This document shows positions 21,685 to 31,130 of a stretch of 64,000 nucleotides of DNA, piece by piece (position 1 is the first letter of the stretch; the number at the start of each line of letters is the position of its first letter). Made by a program: the position numbers and the translations under genes. This stretch comes from Acidobacteriota bacterium (GTDB taxonomy: Bacteria; Acidobacteriota; Holophagae; Acanthopleuribacterales; Acanthopleuribacteraceae), in NCBI GenBank assembly GCA_020439745.1, contig JAGQSC010000015.1:310001-374000 (forward strand), given 5' to 3'. The notes below the pieces were generated by a model. That model was not told the origin of the DNA and searched no databases. It saw nothing but the letters and a program-made list of their open reading frames with translations.

Positions 21685-22069
21685 CACAAGTGGTTTAGCG
21701 AAAAACACGCAAACACTTCACTCCAAACAACTTATTCGATCGTCATAGTTTTGACACCGAAACTAATCAGACTCCGTGTGCGTGGGCAAAATGCATCAAA
21801 ATTCAGGCCGGCGCCGCCAAATACAGACCTAACGCAAATATCATCAGCTAGTTAGGACCATTTTGGTTGCGTAACCGATAACCAATAAGTGCCGCGCTTG
21901 CACTGTCAACAATTTGACCCACCCGACCCATATGTCAATCAGTTGACATATGGGCGAGCACCCATCATACGGTTATGCTGTTTATTTTCAGTGGTTTACC
22001 GCTTTTGTGCGTTGTGGCCCGACTCTTGCTCCTTCATGCCTGTTGAAACACAAGCTGTTGGAGGCTGTC
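21685..22069. other. 385-nt intergenic region upstream of the sigma factor gene
   Basis: The stretch has no supportable gene. It holds a 6-bp inverted repeat (CCTAAC...GTTAGG, about 21828-21856), two GTCAA-N4-TTGAC palindromes (see next entry), and a TATGCT at 21974-21979 without a suitably placed -35. A frame open from 21950 joins the sigma gene but has no conserved residues before 22070. No tRNA or clear terminator for trxA was seen. Confidence 0.6.
21905..21954. promoter_or_regulatory. tandem palindromic operator candidates (GTCAA-N4-TTGAC)
   Basis: Two copies of the same dyad occur 29 nt apart: GTCAA-N4-TTGAC at 21905-21918 and again at 21934-21947. In the second copy the arms extend to a perfect 12-bp inverted repeat (CCCATATGTCAA / TTGACATATGGG, 21927-21954, 4-nt centre). 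There is no T-run after it, so it is not an intrinsic terminator. The position, 116-165 nt before the sigma ATG, suits an operator for a dimeric regulator. Confidence 0.55.
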
Positions 22070-22840
22070 ATGGGTAGAAACAAGGTAATCGTTGAAGAGC
22101 CAGATATTTCCATCTGCTCCCGCGATGAGGTCATCGAAAGTTATCTGCCTTTGGTCAGGTACCTTGCCCAGCACATCAGCCACAAGTTACCCGCCCACGT
22201 GGATCTGGAGGATTTGGTTCATGCAGGTGTTTTGGGGTTAATCGATGCGGTTGACAAGTTTGATGCGGAGCGTGGCATTAAGTTTCGCACCTATGCCGAT
22301 TTCCGTATCCGCGGCGCCATTCTCGACAGCTTGCGAAGTCTTGATTGGGTACCCCGCTCGATCCGCAAACAGAAGAAGATTATTGATCAAACCTGCGCTC
22401 GCCTGGAACAACGCTACGGTCGCCAAGTCACCGAGGACGAGATCTGCCATGAATTGGACATCGACATTCAGGAATATTACCGTTTGACGGACATCACCAA
22501 GAACGTGAACCAGAGTCGGTTCATCGAAGTGAGTAACAGTGACATCATTGGCGGTGAAGACGGAGATACAGGGCTCGCCTTTGTTGTTGACGAAAAGGCT
22601 GCTGACCCGTTTGAGGTGTATAAGAACCAGGAAACGATCGAGAACATTGCCGAAGCACTCAAGCGACTGCCCGAAAAAGAGCAGCAGGTTGTGAGCATGT
22701 ACTACTTTGATGAACTGACCATGAAAGAGATTGGCATGGTGATGAAAATAACGGAATCTAGAGTGTCCCAATTGCACACCAAAGCCATGAACCGCCTGCG
22801 TGCCACGATGTCGAGCAAGCGCTTCGCCGCAGTGTCTTAG
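22070..22840 (+). CDS. fliA: FliA/WhiG-type RNA polymerase sigma factor (sigma-28 family)
   Basis: The 256-residue protein has regions 2 (YLPLVRYLAQHIS...DLVHAGVLGLIDAVDKFD...FRTYADFRIRGAILDSLRSLDWVPRS), 3 (RQVTEDEICHELDI) and 4 (LPEKEQQVVSMYYFDELTMKEIGMVM...SRVSQLHTKAM). DWVPRS and this spacing are typical of FliA/WhiG. Such sigma factors drive flagellar or developmental genes; no flagellar gene is in the window, so the regulon is unknown. ATG 22070 follows TTGGAGG with six bases between. The stop codon overlaps the convergent membrane-protein gene by 4 nt. Confidence 0.88.
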   Translation: MGRNKVIVEEPDISICSRDEVIESYLPLVRYLAQHISHKLPAHVDLEDLVHAGVLGLIDAVDKFDAERGIKFRTYADFRIRGAILDSLRSLDWVPRSIRKQKKIIDQTCARLEQRYGRQVTEDEICHELDIDIQEYYRLTDITKNVNQSRFIEVSNSDIIGGEDGDTGLAFVVDEKAADPFEVYKNQETIENIAEALKRLPEKEQQVVSMYYFDELTMKEIGMVMKITESRVSQLHTKAMNRLRATMSSKRFAAVS

Positions 22841-23670
22841 CCAGCCATTGACATCATAATTCCGGCACCTACGCCGACGATCACGGACCAGACATACACT
22901 GCGCCCCACATGCAAAAGAACCAAAGTTTGCGGCCCGTGCAGTGCAATGCGATAAAGACCGGATACGCCAAGAAAGCAGCCAGCTGAGTGGCAAGAGAGG
23001 GCCAGCCAGGAGCCACGAACACCACGATAAAGGGTGCAAAGAACATCATAAGGAGAAAGAAACCCCAACCAAGCCCTACTTCGGTAAATGCGATTTTCAT
23101 CAACCAGATCAGAGTAATCAGGTGCACCAAAGCGAATATCGCCAGCAAAATCAAGCATGCCACAAGAATGTTCAAGAGCCGTTCGTTACCGGCCAAAGCC
23201 GCTTCCACCTCTTGCTTGAACGATTCAGCCTGTTGCACCATGTCTTCTTGATCGCTGAGGAAATCGGGTAGACCCTTATTTTCCTGTTTATCCGTCACCA
23301 CGGGATCGCTTTCTAACTGTTTGGTGTCTTCCAACACCACTTGGCCACTATTCTTGCGTTGGGCTTGATACTGAGTGACCTGGGCATAAAGACTGCCATC
23401 ATTTTCTATGGCGGCCTCTCGCCCTTCAGCCATGGCCTTGCGCTTCTCGTTCGTCTTAAGCTCGGTGGTTTCCTCGTCCACCAGGGAGCGGGCCATGACC
23501 ATCCGTTCGCCGCGATGATCGGTAAAATGAACCTCATCTCCCAGATATTCAATGTCGCCGCGAACTTCAAATGATCGGCCATCGCGCAACACCAAGATAC
23601 TGGGTTCATACAGATCCTGTACCTCCATGCCAGCCTGTGCCAAAAAGCACATCGCCAAAGTAACCCACAT
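22837..23670 (-). CDS. membrane protein with N-terminal signal sequence, unknown function
   Basis: The 277-residue protein starts with a signal-like segment (MWVTLAMCFLAQAG), then a soluble part with a small beta-rich start (SILVLRDGRSFEVRGDIEYLG, like short SH3-type folds seen in envelope proteins), a charged linker, and three or four membrane helices at the C-terminus (about residues 165-275). ATG 23670 is chosen because GAGG lies five bases upstream; the earlier ATG at 23688 overlaps scpB. It follows scpB closely and may be in its operon. I do not recognise a family. Confidence 0.7.
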   Translation of the reverse strand: MWVTLAMCFLAQAGMEVQDLYEPSILVLRDGRSFEVRGDIEYLGDEVHFTDHRGERMVMARSLVDEETTELKTNEKRKAMAEGREAAIENDGSLYAQVTQYQAQRKNSGQVVLEDTKQLESDPVVTDKQENKGLPDFLSDQEDMVQQAESFKQEVEAALAGNERLLNILVACLILLAIFALVHLITLIWLMKIAFTEVGLGWGFFLLMMFFAPFIVVFVAPGWPSLATQLAAFLAYPVFIALHCTGRKLWFFCMWGAVYVWSVIVGVGAGIMMSMAG

Positions 23671-23677
23671 ATCTACC

Positions 23678-24247
23678 TCAATTCTCACTCTGTGGTTGAT
23701 CTTCTAAGGCCAATTCTACTTGATCCATGTGTTGTTTCTTGAATTCCTCCAGTGAAGGCAACTCCGACAGATCATTCAATCCAAAGTGAATCAAGAAGTC
23801 GCGCGTCGTCCCATACATCATAGGTCTTCCTACAACCTTGCGCCGTCCCAACATACGTATCAGCTTCTTTTCCAACAAGTTCTTAACGATACTACCTACC
23901 GATGTCACCATACGCATTTCAGCGATCTCTACAGCAGTTATGGGTTGCTTATAGGCTATCAACGCGAGCGACTCTAGCGTGGCCAAACTCAACCGGGACT
24001 TGCGGCTCTCCATCAAGAACTCACGTATATCATCGGCGAATTCAGGTTTCGTCTCCAGTCGAAAACCACCGCCAATTTCGGCCAACATCATTGATGAATC
24101 CGACAACCGCGATTCCAGTTGGGACAAACCCCTTCTGGCCTCATCCTCGGAACAATCTAATACGTCTTGCATGCGCGCCAAGGTCACGGGTTCATCGGCA
24201 ACGAACAGGAGCGCTTCAATACGCGCATCAAGTGGCATGGTGCTCAT
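23678..24247 (-). CDS. scpB: segregation and condensation protein B
   Basis: ScpB is a winged-helix protein that dimerises and binds ScpA in the SMC condensin complex. The 189-residue protein has the typical EALLFVADEPVT start, RLSLATLESLALIAYKQPIT and a GRPMMYGTT...FLIHFGL C-terminal region. It lies 36 nt after scpA on the same strand. The second ATG, three codons in, is an alternative start. The smc gene itself is not in the window. Confidence 0.95.
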   Translation of the reverse strand: MSTMPLDARIEALLFVADEPVTLARMQDVLDCSEDEARRGLSQLESRLSDSSMMLAEIGGGFRLETKPEFADDIREFLMESRKSRLSLATLESLALIAYKQPITAVEIAEMRMVTSVGSIVKNLLEKKLIRMLGRRKVVGRPMMYGTTRDFLIHFGLNDLSELPSLEEFKKQHMDQVELALEDQPQSEN

Positions 24248-24283
24248 GGCCTTATTCTTCCCTGAAATGCTGAAGATGCCAAG

Positions 24284-25054
24284 TCAACTCTGAAAAGGTG
24301 CGGCGATTTCCGCGATTTCTTGGCGCTCCAATCGTTCAAAGGTCCTCGCCAAGCGTATCGTGCCAAAATCAGTGGTTTGATACACCTGAACATAGCGAAG
24401 TCGAATGAGCTCTAGTAGCGCGAGAAACGTGACGATCCAAACGATCTTACTTTCCAACTTGCCAAACAGTTGGTCCAAGGTAAGCGATTTAAAGAGGTTT
24501 AACTCGTCTAGAACAAACCTGATCTGGTCACCAATGGTGACCTTGATGCGTTCAAAGGCCAATGGATTGCGCACCGAATTTCGATCGCATAGGTCGCGAT
24601 AACTGCGGATTAGATCAAACAGATCTGCTTCTACATAGATTTCGCCATCGTCTTCAAAGCTCCCGGCCGCGCGCCCCCGTACGTAGGCGTATTCGCGACG
24701 GACGCTCATTTCGTGAAAGGACTCCGCCAGTTCTTTGAAGAGTTGATGTTCAATCAGTTGTCGCACCAATTCATCGCGCGGATCTTCGGTAGGGTCCTCC
24801 CCCAAGGACGCCACTGGAAGCATGGTTTTTGATTTGATTTGCACCAAAGTCGATGCCATCAAAATGAATTCACCGGCGATCCCTAGATTCAGTTCTTCCA
24901 GTTTCGCCAGATAGGCATTGTATTGGTTGGTGATGGTCACGATAGGAATGTCATAAATATCAATCTCGTGTTTGCGGATCAAGTGCAGCAGCAGATCCAG
25001 GGGACCTTCGAACACTTCCAAGGCCACTTCATAGTTGTTTTCCGATTGAGACAC
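24284..25054 (-). CDS. scpA: segregation and condensation protein A
   Basis: ScpA is the kleisin subunit that bridges SMC heads. The family N-terminus YEVALEVFEGPLDLLLHLI and the helical middle (RDELVRQLIEHQLFKELAE) are clear, with a C-terminal winged-helix-like end (FLALLELIRLRYV). The start is uncertain: GTG 25054 places the conserved part at the usual distance, giving 256 residues; TTG 25072 is possible. ATG codons further up lie inside the divergent fmdB leader and are unlikely. Confidence 0.9.
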   Translation of the reverse strand: MSQSENNYEVALEVFEGPLDLLLHLIRKHEIDIYDIPIVTITNQYNAYLAKLEELNLGIAGEFILMASTLVQIKSKTMLPVASLGEDPTEDPRDELVRQLIEHQLFKELAESFHEMSVRREYAYVRGRAAGSFEDDGEIYVEADLFDLIRSYRDLCDRNSVRNPLAFERIKVTIGDQIRFVLDELNLFKSLTLDQLFGKLESKIVWIVTFLALLELIRLRYVQVYQTTDFGTIRLARTFERLERQEIAEIAAPFQS

Positions 25055-25074
25055 ATCGAACTCGCTGGGCAATA

Positions 25075-25104
25075 TTGACAGAAACCTGTGGCAGTCATTA
25101 TAAT
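25075..25104 (+). promoter_or_regulatory. consensus sigma-70 promoter of fmdB
   Basis: TTGACA (25075-25080), an 18-bp spacer and TATAAT (25099-25104) are perfect consensus hexamers, and a TTG start with a strong Shine-Dalgarno follows about 30 nt later. The -10 lies in the palindrome ATTATAAT (25097-25104), which on the minus strand also reads TATAAT and could serve the divergent scpA gene. Confidence 0.8.
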
Positions 25105-25137
25105 TCGGCGCGGAATTTTTTGTGCAAGGAGGGAACA

Positions 25138-25437
25138 TTGCCGTTCTATGACTATCGCTGCAGCTCATGTGATCACACGTTTGAGGCCTTTCAGTCCATT
25201 TCGGAAGCGCCCTTAGAAACTTGCCCGGTATGTGGCGAGCTCAAGCTCAAGAAATTGGTTTCTGCACCTGCCTTTTCGTTCAAGGGAGGTGGCTGGTACA
25301 AGGACTTGTATTCCAGCGCTGGCTCTGCTTCCACCGAAAAGCCATCCACGACTTCCACCACCGACAGCGCCAGTTCTTCCAACGACACATCCAGCGACGC
25401 CAAAAAGACGGATAGTTCCAAAGCAGCGAGTGCCTAA
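25138..25437 (+). CDS. FmdB-family zinc-ribbon protein
   Basis: The 99-residue protein starts at TTG 25138, which has AAGGAGGG just upstream and places the family start ([15 protein letters not shown]) exactly at the N-terminus. Two CxxC pairs (CSSC and CPVC) form a zinc ribbon. The remaining half is a low-complexity Ser/Thr/Asp/Lys tail. FmdB-type proteins are widespread small putative regulators with unclear roles. It ends in a 4-nt stop-codon overlap with the convergent aat gene. Confidence 0.85.
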   Translation: MPFYDYRCSSCDHTFEAFQSISEAPLETCPVCGELKLKKLVSAPAFSFKGGGWYKDLYSSAGSASTEKPSTTSTTDSASSSNDTSSDAKKTDSSKAASA

Positions 25438-26108
25438 TACCCCACCCATGCCTGCCACAAAGAATCTTGCTTTGTGAGCTCGGCTACGCGCTTCAAGAAG
25501 CTGTCTCTGTCCATTTCCCGTGCACCCAAACGCTGAAGATGTTCGTTTGGAAGCTGACCATCCACTAGACCGTGGCGATAAATATGGCATAGTGCTGCCA
25601 GCGCCACTTTAGAAGCGCCGCGACGACGGGTAAACATACTTTCGCCGAAAAAGCAGGCGCCCATAGCAACACCATACAACCCACCTACCAATTCACCGCG
25701 AAACCAGGCTTCGATTGAATGCGCATGGCCTTCGCGGTGAAGTTTGCTGTAGGCTTCAATCATGTCTTCATTGATCCAGGTACCATCCTGGTCCTTTCGG
25801 GGTGCCGCAGCACAACACCTGACGACCCGCTCAAATACTGTGTCCAGGCGCAATTGAAACTCGTTCTTCTTTAGCTGCCTTCGGGTGTCACGATCCAAAT
25901 TAAGGTCCCCTGGCAAGAACAGCATGCGTGGATCTGGCGACCACCACAAGATGGGTTGTCCCTCGCTATACCATGGGAACACACCCTGTCTATAAGCGGA
26001 AAGTAGGCGCGGAATAGACAAATCGCCGCCCACTGCCAATAACCCAGATGGGTCAGCCAAACGCGGGTTTGGAAATTGAATGTCATCCGAGAGAAGATAG
26101 ACAGTCAT
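25434..26108 (-). CDS. aat: leucyl/phenylalanyl-tRNA--protein transferase
   Basis: Aat adds Leu or Phe to N-terminal Arg/Lys of proteins, marking them for ClpAP by the N-degron pathway. The 224-residue protein shows the family motifs [54 protein letters not shown] and a [11 protein letters not shown] near the C-terminus, where most relatives have a TEHL-type segment. It lies downstream of ftsZ but a terminator-like structure separates them. Confidence 0.95.
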   Translation of the reverse strand: MTVYLLSDDIQFPNPRLADPSGLLAVGGDLSIPRLLSAYRQGVFPWYSEGQPILWWSPDPRMLFLPGDLNLDRDTRRQLKKNEFQLRLDTVFERVVRCCAAAPRKDQDGTWINEDMIEAYSKLHREGHAHSIEAWFRGELVGGLYGVAMGACFFGESMFTRRRGASKVALAALCHIYRHGLVDGQLPNEHLQRLGAREMDRDSFLKRVAELTKQDSLWQAWVGY

Positions 26109-26119
26109 GTCGAGACAAC

Positions 26120-26198
26120 AAAAAAGGGGGGCCAGGCGAAATAAAAATCAGCAAACTAGATAAATCGAGAAATAGACATTCGCCTTAGGCATCCCCCT
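26120..26198 (-). terminator. possible long-stem terminator after ftsZ
   Basis: Just after the ftsZ stop codon on the minus strand, AGGGGG-GCC-AGGCGA blocks (26198-26180, with two small bulges) can pair with TCGCCT-GGC-CCCCCT (26139-26125), followed directly by a T-run. The pairing arms total 15 bp but enclose a loop of about 40 nt. It would separate ftsZ from aat transcription. Confidence 0.5.
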
Positions 26199-26201
26199 AA
26201 A

Positions 26202-27521
26202 TCAGTTGCCCCGCGTTTTGCGCAGATTGCGCAAATACGTGGGTATATCCAGATCGTCATCCATATCCGAACCGTAATTGTTGGCGCCGTACGAGTTGGG
26301 TGTCATCAGCACGCGTTGCAGCGCATCTTCTGGGGTATTGAATTCAGCAGCAGCGTCCACATGAATCGTTTCGCGTTCCAAGGGCTCTGATGTGGCCACA
26401 CGGGGCTCCGTAGGTTGTGTCTTTGGCGCGGGTGGGGGCGCGACCTCTTGACGCGCTGGTCGCTCGTCATGGCGAGGGAACGCAGTCACCACATGACCCG
26501 AATCGCGCTCGGCTAGATCACGACTTGGTGTATCGAAACCCGTGGCAATCACTGTCACGCGCACGCTGCCTTCCATACGTTCTTCGGTGACGGCACCAAA
26601 AATGATTTCCGCATCGTCGTCACAGGCTTGGTGAATCAACGTGGCTGCCTCATTAATCTCTGCCATGGTCATATCGGGACCACCCACGATATTCAACAGA
26701 ACACCTTTGGCGCCCACGATCGATGCATCTTCAAGAAGCGGCGACGAAATGGCGTTTTGAGCAGCTTCCACAGCTCGGTTATTGCCCGTGGCCAGCCCAC
26801 TACCCATCAGGGCCACGCCCATACCTTCCATAATGGTTTTGACGTCGGCAAAGTCCAGATTGATGATTCCGGGCACATTAATCAAATCCGAGATTCCCTG
26901 AACTGCCTGACGAAGAATGTCGTCTGCGATACAGAATGCCTCGCGAAAGGGCGTTTTTTCAGCGACAGTCGTCAACAGTTTGTCATTGGAAATAGTGATG
27001 ACCGTATCCACACTGCCCTTCAGTTCGCGCAAACCCAGTTCGGCGTTGCGACGGCGACGGGGTCCCTCAAACGAAAACGGAGTGGTCACCACGGCAACCA
27101 CCAGCGCTCCCAGCTCCTTGGCTAATGAGGCGACAATGGGCGCTGCACCTGTTCCCGTTCCACCGCCCAGACCGGTGGTCACAAAGACCATGTCGGCACC
27201 TTCCAGGTGCTCAATCAATAGATTCGTGTCTTCCAACGCGGATTGACGACCAATTTCAGGTTTTGCGCCCGCCCCAAGACCCCTTGTGATCTTTTCTCCA
27301 ATCTGAATTTTTAGTGGGGCGCGGCAACGTCGCAGAGCTTGAGCATCCGTATTGGCGGCCAAAAACTCTACACCGCAAATGCCCGCTTCGATCATGCGGT
27401 CCACGGCATTTCCGCCACCGCCGCCCACACCTACCACTTTGATGACGGCACCCGTGCTGGACAATAGATCATCTTCGAAACGAACATTCATGTTTGTGTT
27501 TTCTTCACCAAATTGGATCAT
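26202..27521 (-). CDS. ftsZ: cell division GTPase FtsZ
   Basis: FtsZ forms the cytokinetic ring. The 439-residue protein contains the tubulin signature GGGTGTG (119-125), [11 protein letters not shown] near the start, and the T7 loop [11 protein letters not shown]. After the globular domain comes a Pro/Glu-rich linker and a conserved-type C-terminal peptide, [10 protein letters not shown], which in FtsZ binds FtsA and other partners; a basic end KTRGN follows. ATG 27521 follows AGGAGCG. It is the last gene of the dcw cluster before the terminator-like structure. Confidence 0.98.
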   Translation of the reverse strand: MIQFGEENTNMNVRFEDDLLSSTGAVIKVVGVGGGGGNAVDRMIEAGICGVEFLAANTDAQALRRCRAPLKIQIGEKITRGLGAGAKPEIGRQSALEDTNLLIEHLEGADMVFVTTGLGGGTGTGAAPIVASLAKELGALVVAVVTTPFSFEGPRRRRNAELGLRELKGSVDTVITISNDKLLTTVAEKTPFREAFCIADDILRQAVQGISDLINVPGIINLDFADVKTIMEGMGVALMGSGLATGNNRAVEAAQNAISSPLLEDASIVGAKGVLLNIVGGPDMTMAEINEAATLIHQACDDDAEIIFGAVTEERMEGSVRVTVIATGFDTPSRDLAERDSGHVVTAFPRHDERPARQEVAPPPAPKTQPTEPRVATSEPLERETIHVDAAAEFNTPEDALQRVLMTPNSYGANNYGSDMDDDLDIPTYLRNLRKTRGN

Positions 27522-27544
27522 CGTATCGCTCCTGTACGCTCGTC

Positions 27545-28783
27545 CTATATATAGTCCGTAAAAAAGATTCCCTTGAGTTTGTCTACGAAACGCCTGACAC
27601 CGGTATCCCGTTGTCGAATACCCGACTCTTGATCGAGTTGACCGAACTTAATCAAACCGATGGCGGTCGCATAAGCCGGTGACGAGACCACATCTACCAG
27701 TCCTCCAATGCCCATCGGTTTGCCTATCCGCGCAGGCAAATCGAACTCCAACTGGGCGATCTCGGTTATCCCTGTCAACAAGGCGCCCCCGCCCGTAATC
27801 ACGAGACCCGCATTGATCACGCCCTCGTACCCGGCGCGGCCTATCTCCTGATGCACCAGCTCCATGAGTTCTTCTGCACGGGGTTGAAGGATGTTCACCA
27901 ACAGCTGCTGTGGCACCATCCGCACCTTATCGGAGCCCACTCCGCTCACTTCCAAAACAGCATCCGGCTCCAAGTAATTCGAAAGCACACATCCGTATTT
28001 TTTCTTGATCTTTTCCGCTTCAGGAATGGGGGTGCGCAAACCTATCGCAATATCGTTGGTGAAGTTATAGCCACCCACAGGAATCACAGCCGTATGCCAA
28101 AGGCTGCCCCGCTCAAAGATGGAAAGATTGGTAGTTCCCGCTCCAATATCAATGAGTGCCACACCCATACCCTGTTCATCATCAGTCAATACGGCTTCGG
28201 CATTGGCTTTCTGTACCAAGACCTTGCCGCTAACAGCCAACCCGGCCCTGTTGACACACACAAGCATGTTCTGGATGGCCGTTGACGAACCCGTCACAAT
28301 ATGAGCATTCACTTCTAACCTTCGACCTGTCATACCCGTTGGGTCCACAATACCGTCGTGGTCGTCCACGCGGAACTCTTGCGGCAGTACATGAATAATC
28401 TCGCTGTCGGCCGGCATGCCAGCTGGTCGAGCAGCCTCAATGACCCGCTTGATGTCGTCGCGATTAATTTCATTCTGCTTTTGTGAAATGCCGATGACCC
28501 CGCGCGAGTTAAATCCCTTTATGTGATTTCCGGCCACACCCACAAACACTTTGCTTATCTCGATGCCCGCCATTAACTCCGCATCATCGGTTGCTTTGCG
28601 AATTCCTTCCACGGTCTTTTCCAGCGAAACCACCACGCCCTTTTTTAGACCAAAGGAGTCGCTCATGCCGATACCGATAACATCCAAGCCACCATCGGGC
28701 TTTTGCTCACCGACTACGACACAGATCTTACTCGTACCGACGTCCACACCGACGATGTATTTGTCCTGTTTCGCCATACTCAC
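27545..28783 (-). CDS. ftsA: cell division protein FtsA
   Basis: FtsA is the actin-fold ATPase that tethers FtsZ to the membrane. The 412-residue protein has the phosphate-1 motif [15 protein letters not shown], the 1C domain region, the phosphate-2 motif [14 protein letters not shown] and VITGGGALL. The C-terminus ends in an amphipathic-type segment ([16 protein letters not shown]). The GTG at 28783 overlaps the ftsQ stop (GTGA); ATG 28777, two codons later, is equally possible. Confidence 0.96.
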   Translation of the reverse strand: MSMAKQDKYIVGVDVGTSKICVVVGEQKPDGGLDVIGIGMSDSFGLKKGVVVSLEKTVEGIRKATDDAELMAGIEISKVFVGVAGNHIKGFNSRGVIGISQKQNEINRDDIKRVIEAARPAGMPADSEIIHVLPQEFRVDDHDGIVDPTGMTGRRLEVNAHIVTGSSTAIQNMLVCVNRAGLAVSGKVLVQKANAEAVLTDDEQGMGVALIDIGAGTTNLSIFERGSLWHTAVIPVGGYNFTNDIAIGLRTPIPEAEKIKKKYGCVLSNYLEPDAVLEVSGVGSDKVRMVPQQLLVNILQPRAEELMELVHQEIGRAGYEGVINAGLVITGGGALLTGITEIAQLEFDLPARIGKPMGIGGLVDVVSSPAYATAIGLIKFGQLDQESGIRQRDTGVRRFVDKLKGIFFTDYI

Positions 28784-29562
28784 CGCCCGTCCGAGCGGGG
28801 CATGACCGATACCTGTCCAGCATATCCCAGTTCTACGTACGCCAATTCAGGGTAACGTTCGCCCACATGCTGCGCAATGAGAAGAAAGTGCTCCAAGTTC
28901 TCGGATTTAGGGGTTGGACCCAAATAGACCGGTGCATCGAGGTATGACAAACCCGCCACTAAGTTACTCGAATCGGAAACATCCAGCCATTCCATATTCC
29001 CCCAAAACAAGAGATTGGCTTCGCGAATCTGTGATAATGCCACCAAGCCTCTATTTATATCGGCCGCAAAAGAAACAGAGCCTATCTCGCCATGCGCCCC
29101 TTTGATAATCGGGACATCCAACTGTTGCGGCAATTCGTTGGCCTCAACCAAAACCTGTCCTGCGCCATCCACGGCATAAAGGTGGGACCCAACCCGCACC
29201 AATCCTTCCGCTTGCTTTTCCTTTACAAAGATACGCAACCGATCGGGAATTTCTCGACTCACCACCACATCGCCAACCAACGGATGCTTAGAGGCCGCAA
29301 CCTTGACGGCCAACAAATCACAACGAAAAACGTTGACGCCTAAGAACGGCTGCACCTGATCAGCGACCGAAATACGTGTGGATTCGTGGCCACCGTTAAT
29401 TTCTATCTTGGTCACCTGAAACTTAGGACTAGTCATGAGATGTTTGTTCAGGGAAAATACCCCCCAGGCCACACCACTTGCTGCCAAAACATAAACAGCT
29501 ACATACCCGCCCAGCTTGGCGAGATGCGGCTGACGCTTGACTCGATATCGCCTCACCCCCAT
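28780..29562 (-). CDS. ftsQ: cell division protein FtsQ
   Basis: The 260-residue protein has a basic cytoplasmic start, one membrane segment (about residues 18-37) and a periplasmic part opening with a POTRA domain (FQVTKIEINGGHESTRISVADQV). It then has REIPDRLRIFVKEKQAEGLV, typical of FtsQ/DivIB. FtsQ links early and late divisome proteins. It is coupled to ftsA through overlapping stop and start codons. Confidence 0.9.
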   Translation of the reverse strand: MGVRRYRVKRQPHLAKLGGYVAVYVLAASGVAWGVFSLNKHLMTSPKFQVTKIEINGGHESTRISVADQVQPFLGVNVFRCDLLAVKVAASKHPLVGDVVVSREIPDRLRIFVKEKQAEGLVRVGSHLYAVDGAGQVLVEANELPQQLDVPIIKGAHGEIGSVSFAADINRGLVALSQIREANLLFWGNMEWLDVSDSSNLVAGLSYLDAPVYLGPTPKSENLEHFLLIAQHVGERYPELAYVELGYAGQVSVMPRSDGR

Positions 29563-29735
29563 GGTTTCAAACCTTCCAACACCACGCTCTCGTTCCCACT
29601 CGCATTACCGCGAATTGTCGTTTTCGATACACCGAGGCTTTTGCGCATGCTACCACAATATATTGCGTACATCCAAAAAAAATTGGGATATTTAGGGTTC
29701 CATCGGTATTGAAAACGCGTATTGAGACTTGTCAT
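29553..29735 (-). CDS. 60-codon ORF between murC and ftsQ (doubtful)
   Basis: This small ORF fills the gap where many dcw clusters carry murB or ddl. It starts at ATG 29735, with GAGG ten bases upstream, and overlaps the ftsQ start by 10 nt. The product is rich in aromatic and basic residues (YRWNPKYPNFFWMY) and has no known motif. It is too short to be a murB remnant that I can recognise. It could equally be a leader carrying ftsQ expression signals. Confidence 0.3.
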   Translation of the reverse strand: MTSLNTRFQYRWNPKYPNFFWMYAIYCGSMRKSLGVSKTTIRGNASGNESVVLEGLKPWG

Positions 29736-29747
29736 ATCACTATCGCC

Positions 29748-31130
29748 TCATTTCTTTTTTGCGTTCGTCCATTGTTCATGGACACTGCGGGCTTGGGCCG
29801 AAATGTTTCCTGCACCCAGGGTCAGAATCAAGCTTCCAGGCGCACTCACCTCCAGCAGATGATCGCCAAGTTCACCTAAATCAGAGAGATAACTAACTGA
29901 CTTGTGTACCCGAGCCAGTTCGGCTGCAAACTGTTCGGAAGAAAGACCCTCGATGGGTGTCTCGCCAGCTGGGTAGATCGGTGCCACAACCACATGGTCG
30001 GCCTCGCCAAAAGCGCCAAGAAATCGGCTCCAACAAGATTGTAGTCTTGTGTAGCGATGGGGTTGAAAGACAGCCACAAGCGAGCCATCAACGGCGCCCT
30101 GGGCCGCAGCAAGCGTAGCTCGGATCTCCGTGGGGTGATGGGCATAGTCGTCCACAATCAAACGGTCTAAGGCTCGCCCGATTTGGTGGAACCGTCGGTC
30201 CGCACCTGTAAATTTTTTGAGTGAAGCGCGAATCGTCTCAATAGGCACATCGAATTCAAGCCCCACGGCAATGGCAGCCAAACTATTTTGCACGTTATGG
30301 AGACCGGGCACACTCAGTTCGATCTTACCCAGACTTGCGCCACGTACCATCAAATCATAGGTCGATCTGAACCCGATTTGTTCAATATTGGCTGCAGCGA
30401 GCTCCGCACGCCCAGTCAAGCCATAAGTTACGACCTTACGTGTCACACCCGACAACAACGCCTCCAGGCGTTCATCGTCGCGACAGGCAACCACCAGCCC
30501 AAAAAATGGAACCTTGTTCATGAAGTCCAAGAAGGTCTGTTCGATCTCCTCAATGCCGCCTTTGTAATGATCCAGATGCTCCTCATCGAGATTGGTGACC
30601 ACGCTGATGGTGGGACTCAGTTTCATAAAACTGCCATCTGATTCGTCCGCCTCTGCCAGCATCAAGTCACCCTTGCCCAACTTGGCATTGGAATCGAACT
30701 TGTTTAGCCGACCTCCAATCACCACAGTGGGGTCGAGCCCGGCGTCGACGAGAATATGAGCCAACATGCTTGTGGTGGACGTCTTTCCGTGTGCACCGGC
30801 CACCGCAATGCCATATTTCATCCGCATGAGTTCTGCCAACATTTCCGCCCGCGGAATAATGGGGATGTTGCGATATCGTGCAGCAATCACTTCGGGGTTG
30901 TCCGGTTGAATGGCGCTGGAAGTGACCACTACCTCAGCTCCCATGATGTGCTCCGGGTTGTGGCCAACAAATATTTTTGCGCCCAAGGTCTCCAGCCGCT
31001 TGGTCGTTGCACCGGCCGCCAAGTCGGAACCCGTCACCTTGTAACCGAGACTGAGCAGGATCTCGGCAATCCCCGACATGCCTGCTCCGCCTATTCCCAC
31101 AAAGTGTATTTCCTTAATCTTGCGAAACAT
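29748..31130 (-). CDS. murC: UDP-N-acetylmuramate--L-alanine ligase
   Basis: MurC adds L-Ala to UDP-MurNAc, the first peptide step of the precursor. The 460-residue protein has an N-terminal Rossmann-like motif (FVGIGGAGMSGIAE), the ATP loop AGAHGKTSTTSM, and DDYAHHPTEI. The start overlaps the murG end by 17 nt. Unlike many clusters, murB does not follow it. Confidence 0.97.
   Translation of the reverse strand: MFRKIKEIHFVGIGGAGMSGIAEILLSLGYKVTGSDLAAGATTKRLETLGAKIFVGHNPEHIMGAEVVVTSSAIQPDNPEVIAARYRNIPIIPRAEMLAELMRMKYGIAVAGAHGKTSTTSMLAHILVDAGLDPTVVIGGRLNKFDSNAKLGKGDLMLAEADESDGSFMKLSPTISVVTNLDEEHLDHYKGGIEEIEQTFLDFMNKVPFFGLVVACRDDERLEALLSGVTRKVVTYGLTGRAELAAANIEQIGFRSTYDLMVRGASLGKIELSVPGLHNVQNSLAAIAVGLEFDVPIETIRASLKKFTGADRRFHQIGRALDRLIVDDYAHHPTEIRATLAAAQGAVDGSLVAVFQPHRYTRLQSCWSRFLGAFGEADHVVVAPIYPAGETPIEGLSSEQFAAELARVHKSVSYLSDLGELGDHLLEVSAPGSLILTLGAGNISAQARSVHEQWTNAKKK

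Noticed and set aside
22238-23158. 306-codon minus-strand ORF across the sigma gene and the next gene
   Set aside because: It is antisense to the conserved sigma-factor gene and the frame shows no known motif. It mirrors codon use of the real genes.
24284-25168. Long scpA starting at ATG 25168
   Set aside because: The extra 38 codons overlap the fmdB start, ribosome site and promoter and have no scpA-like sequence.
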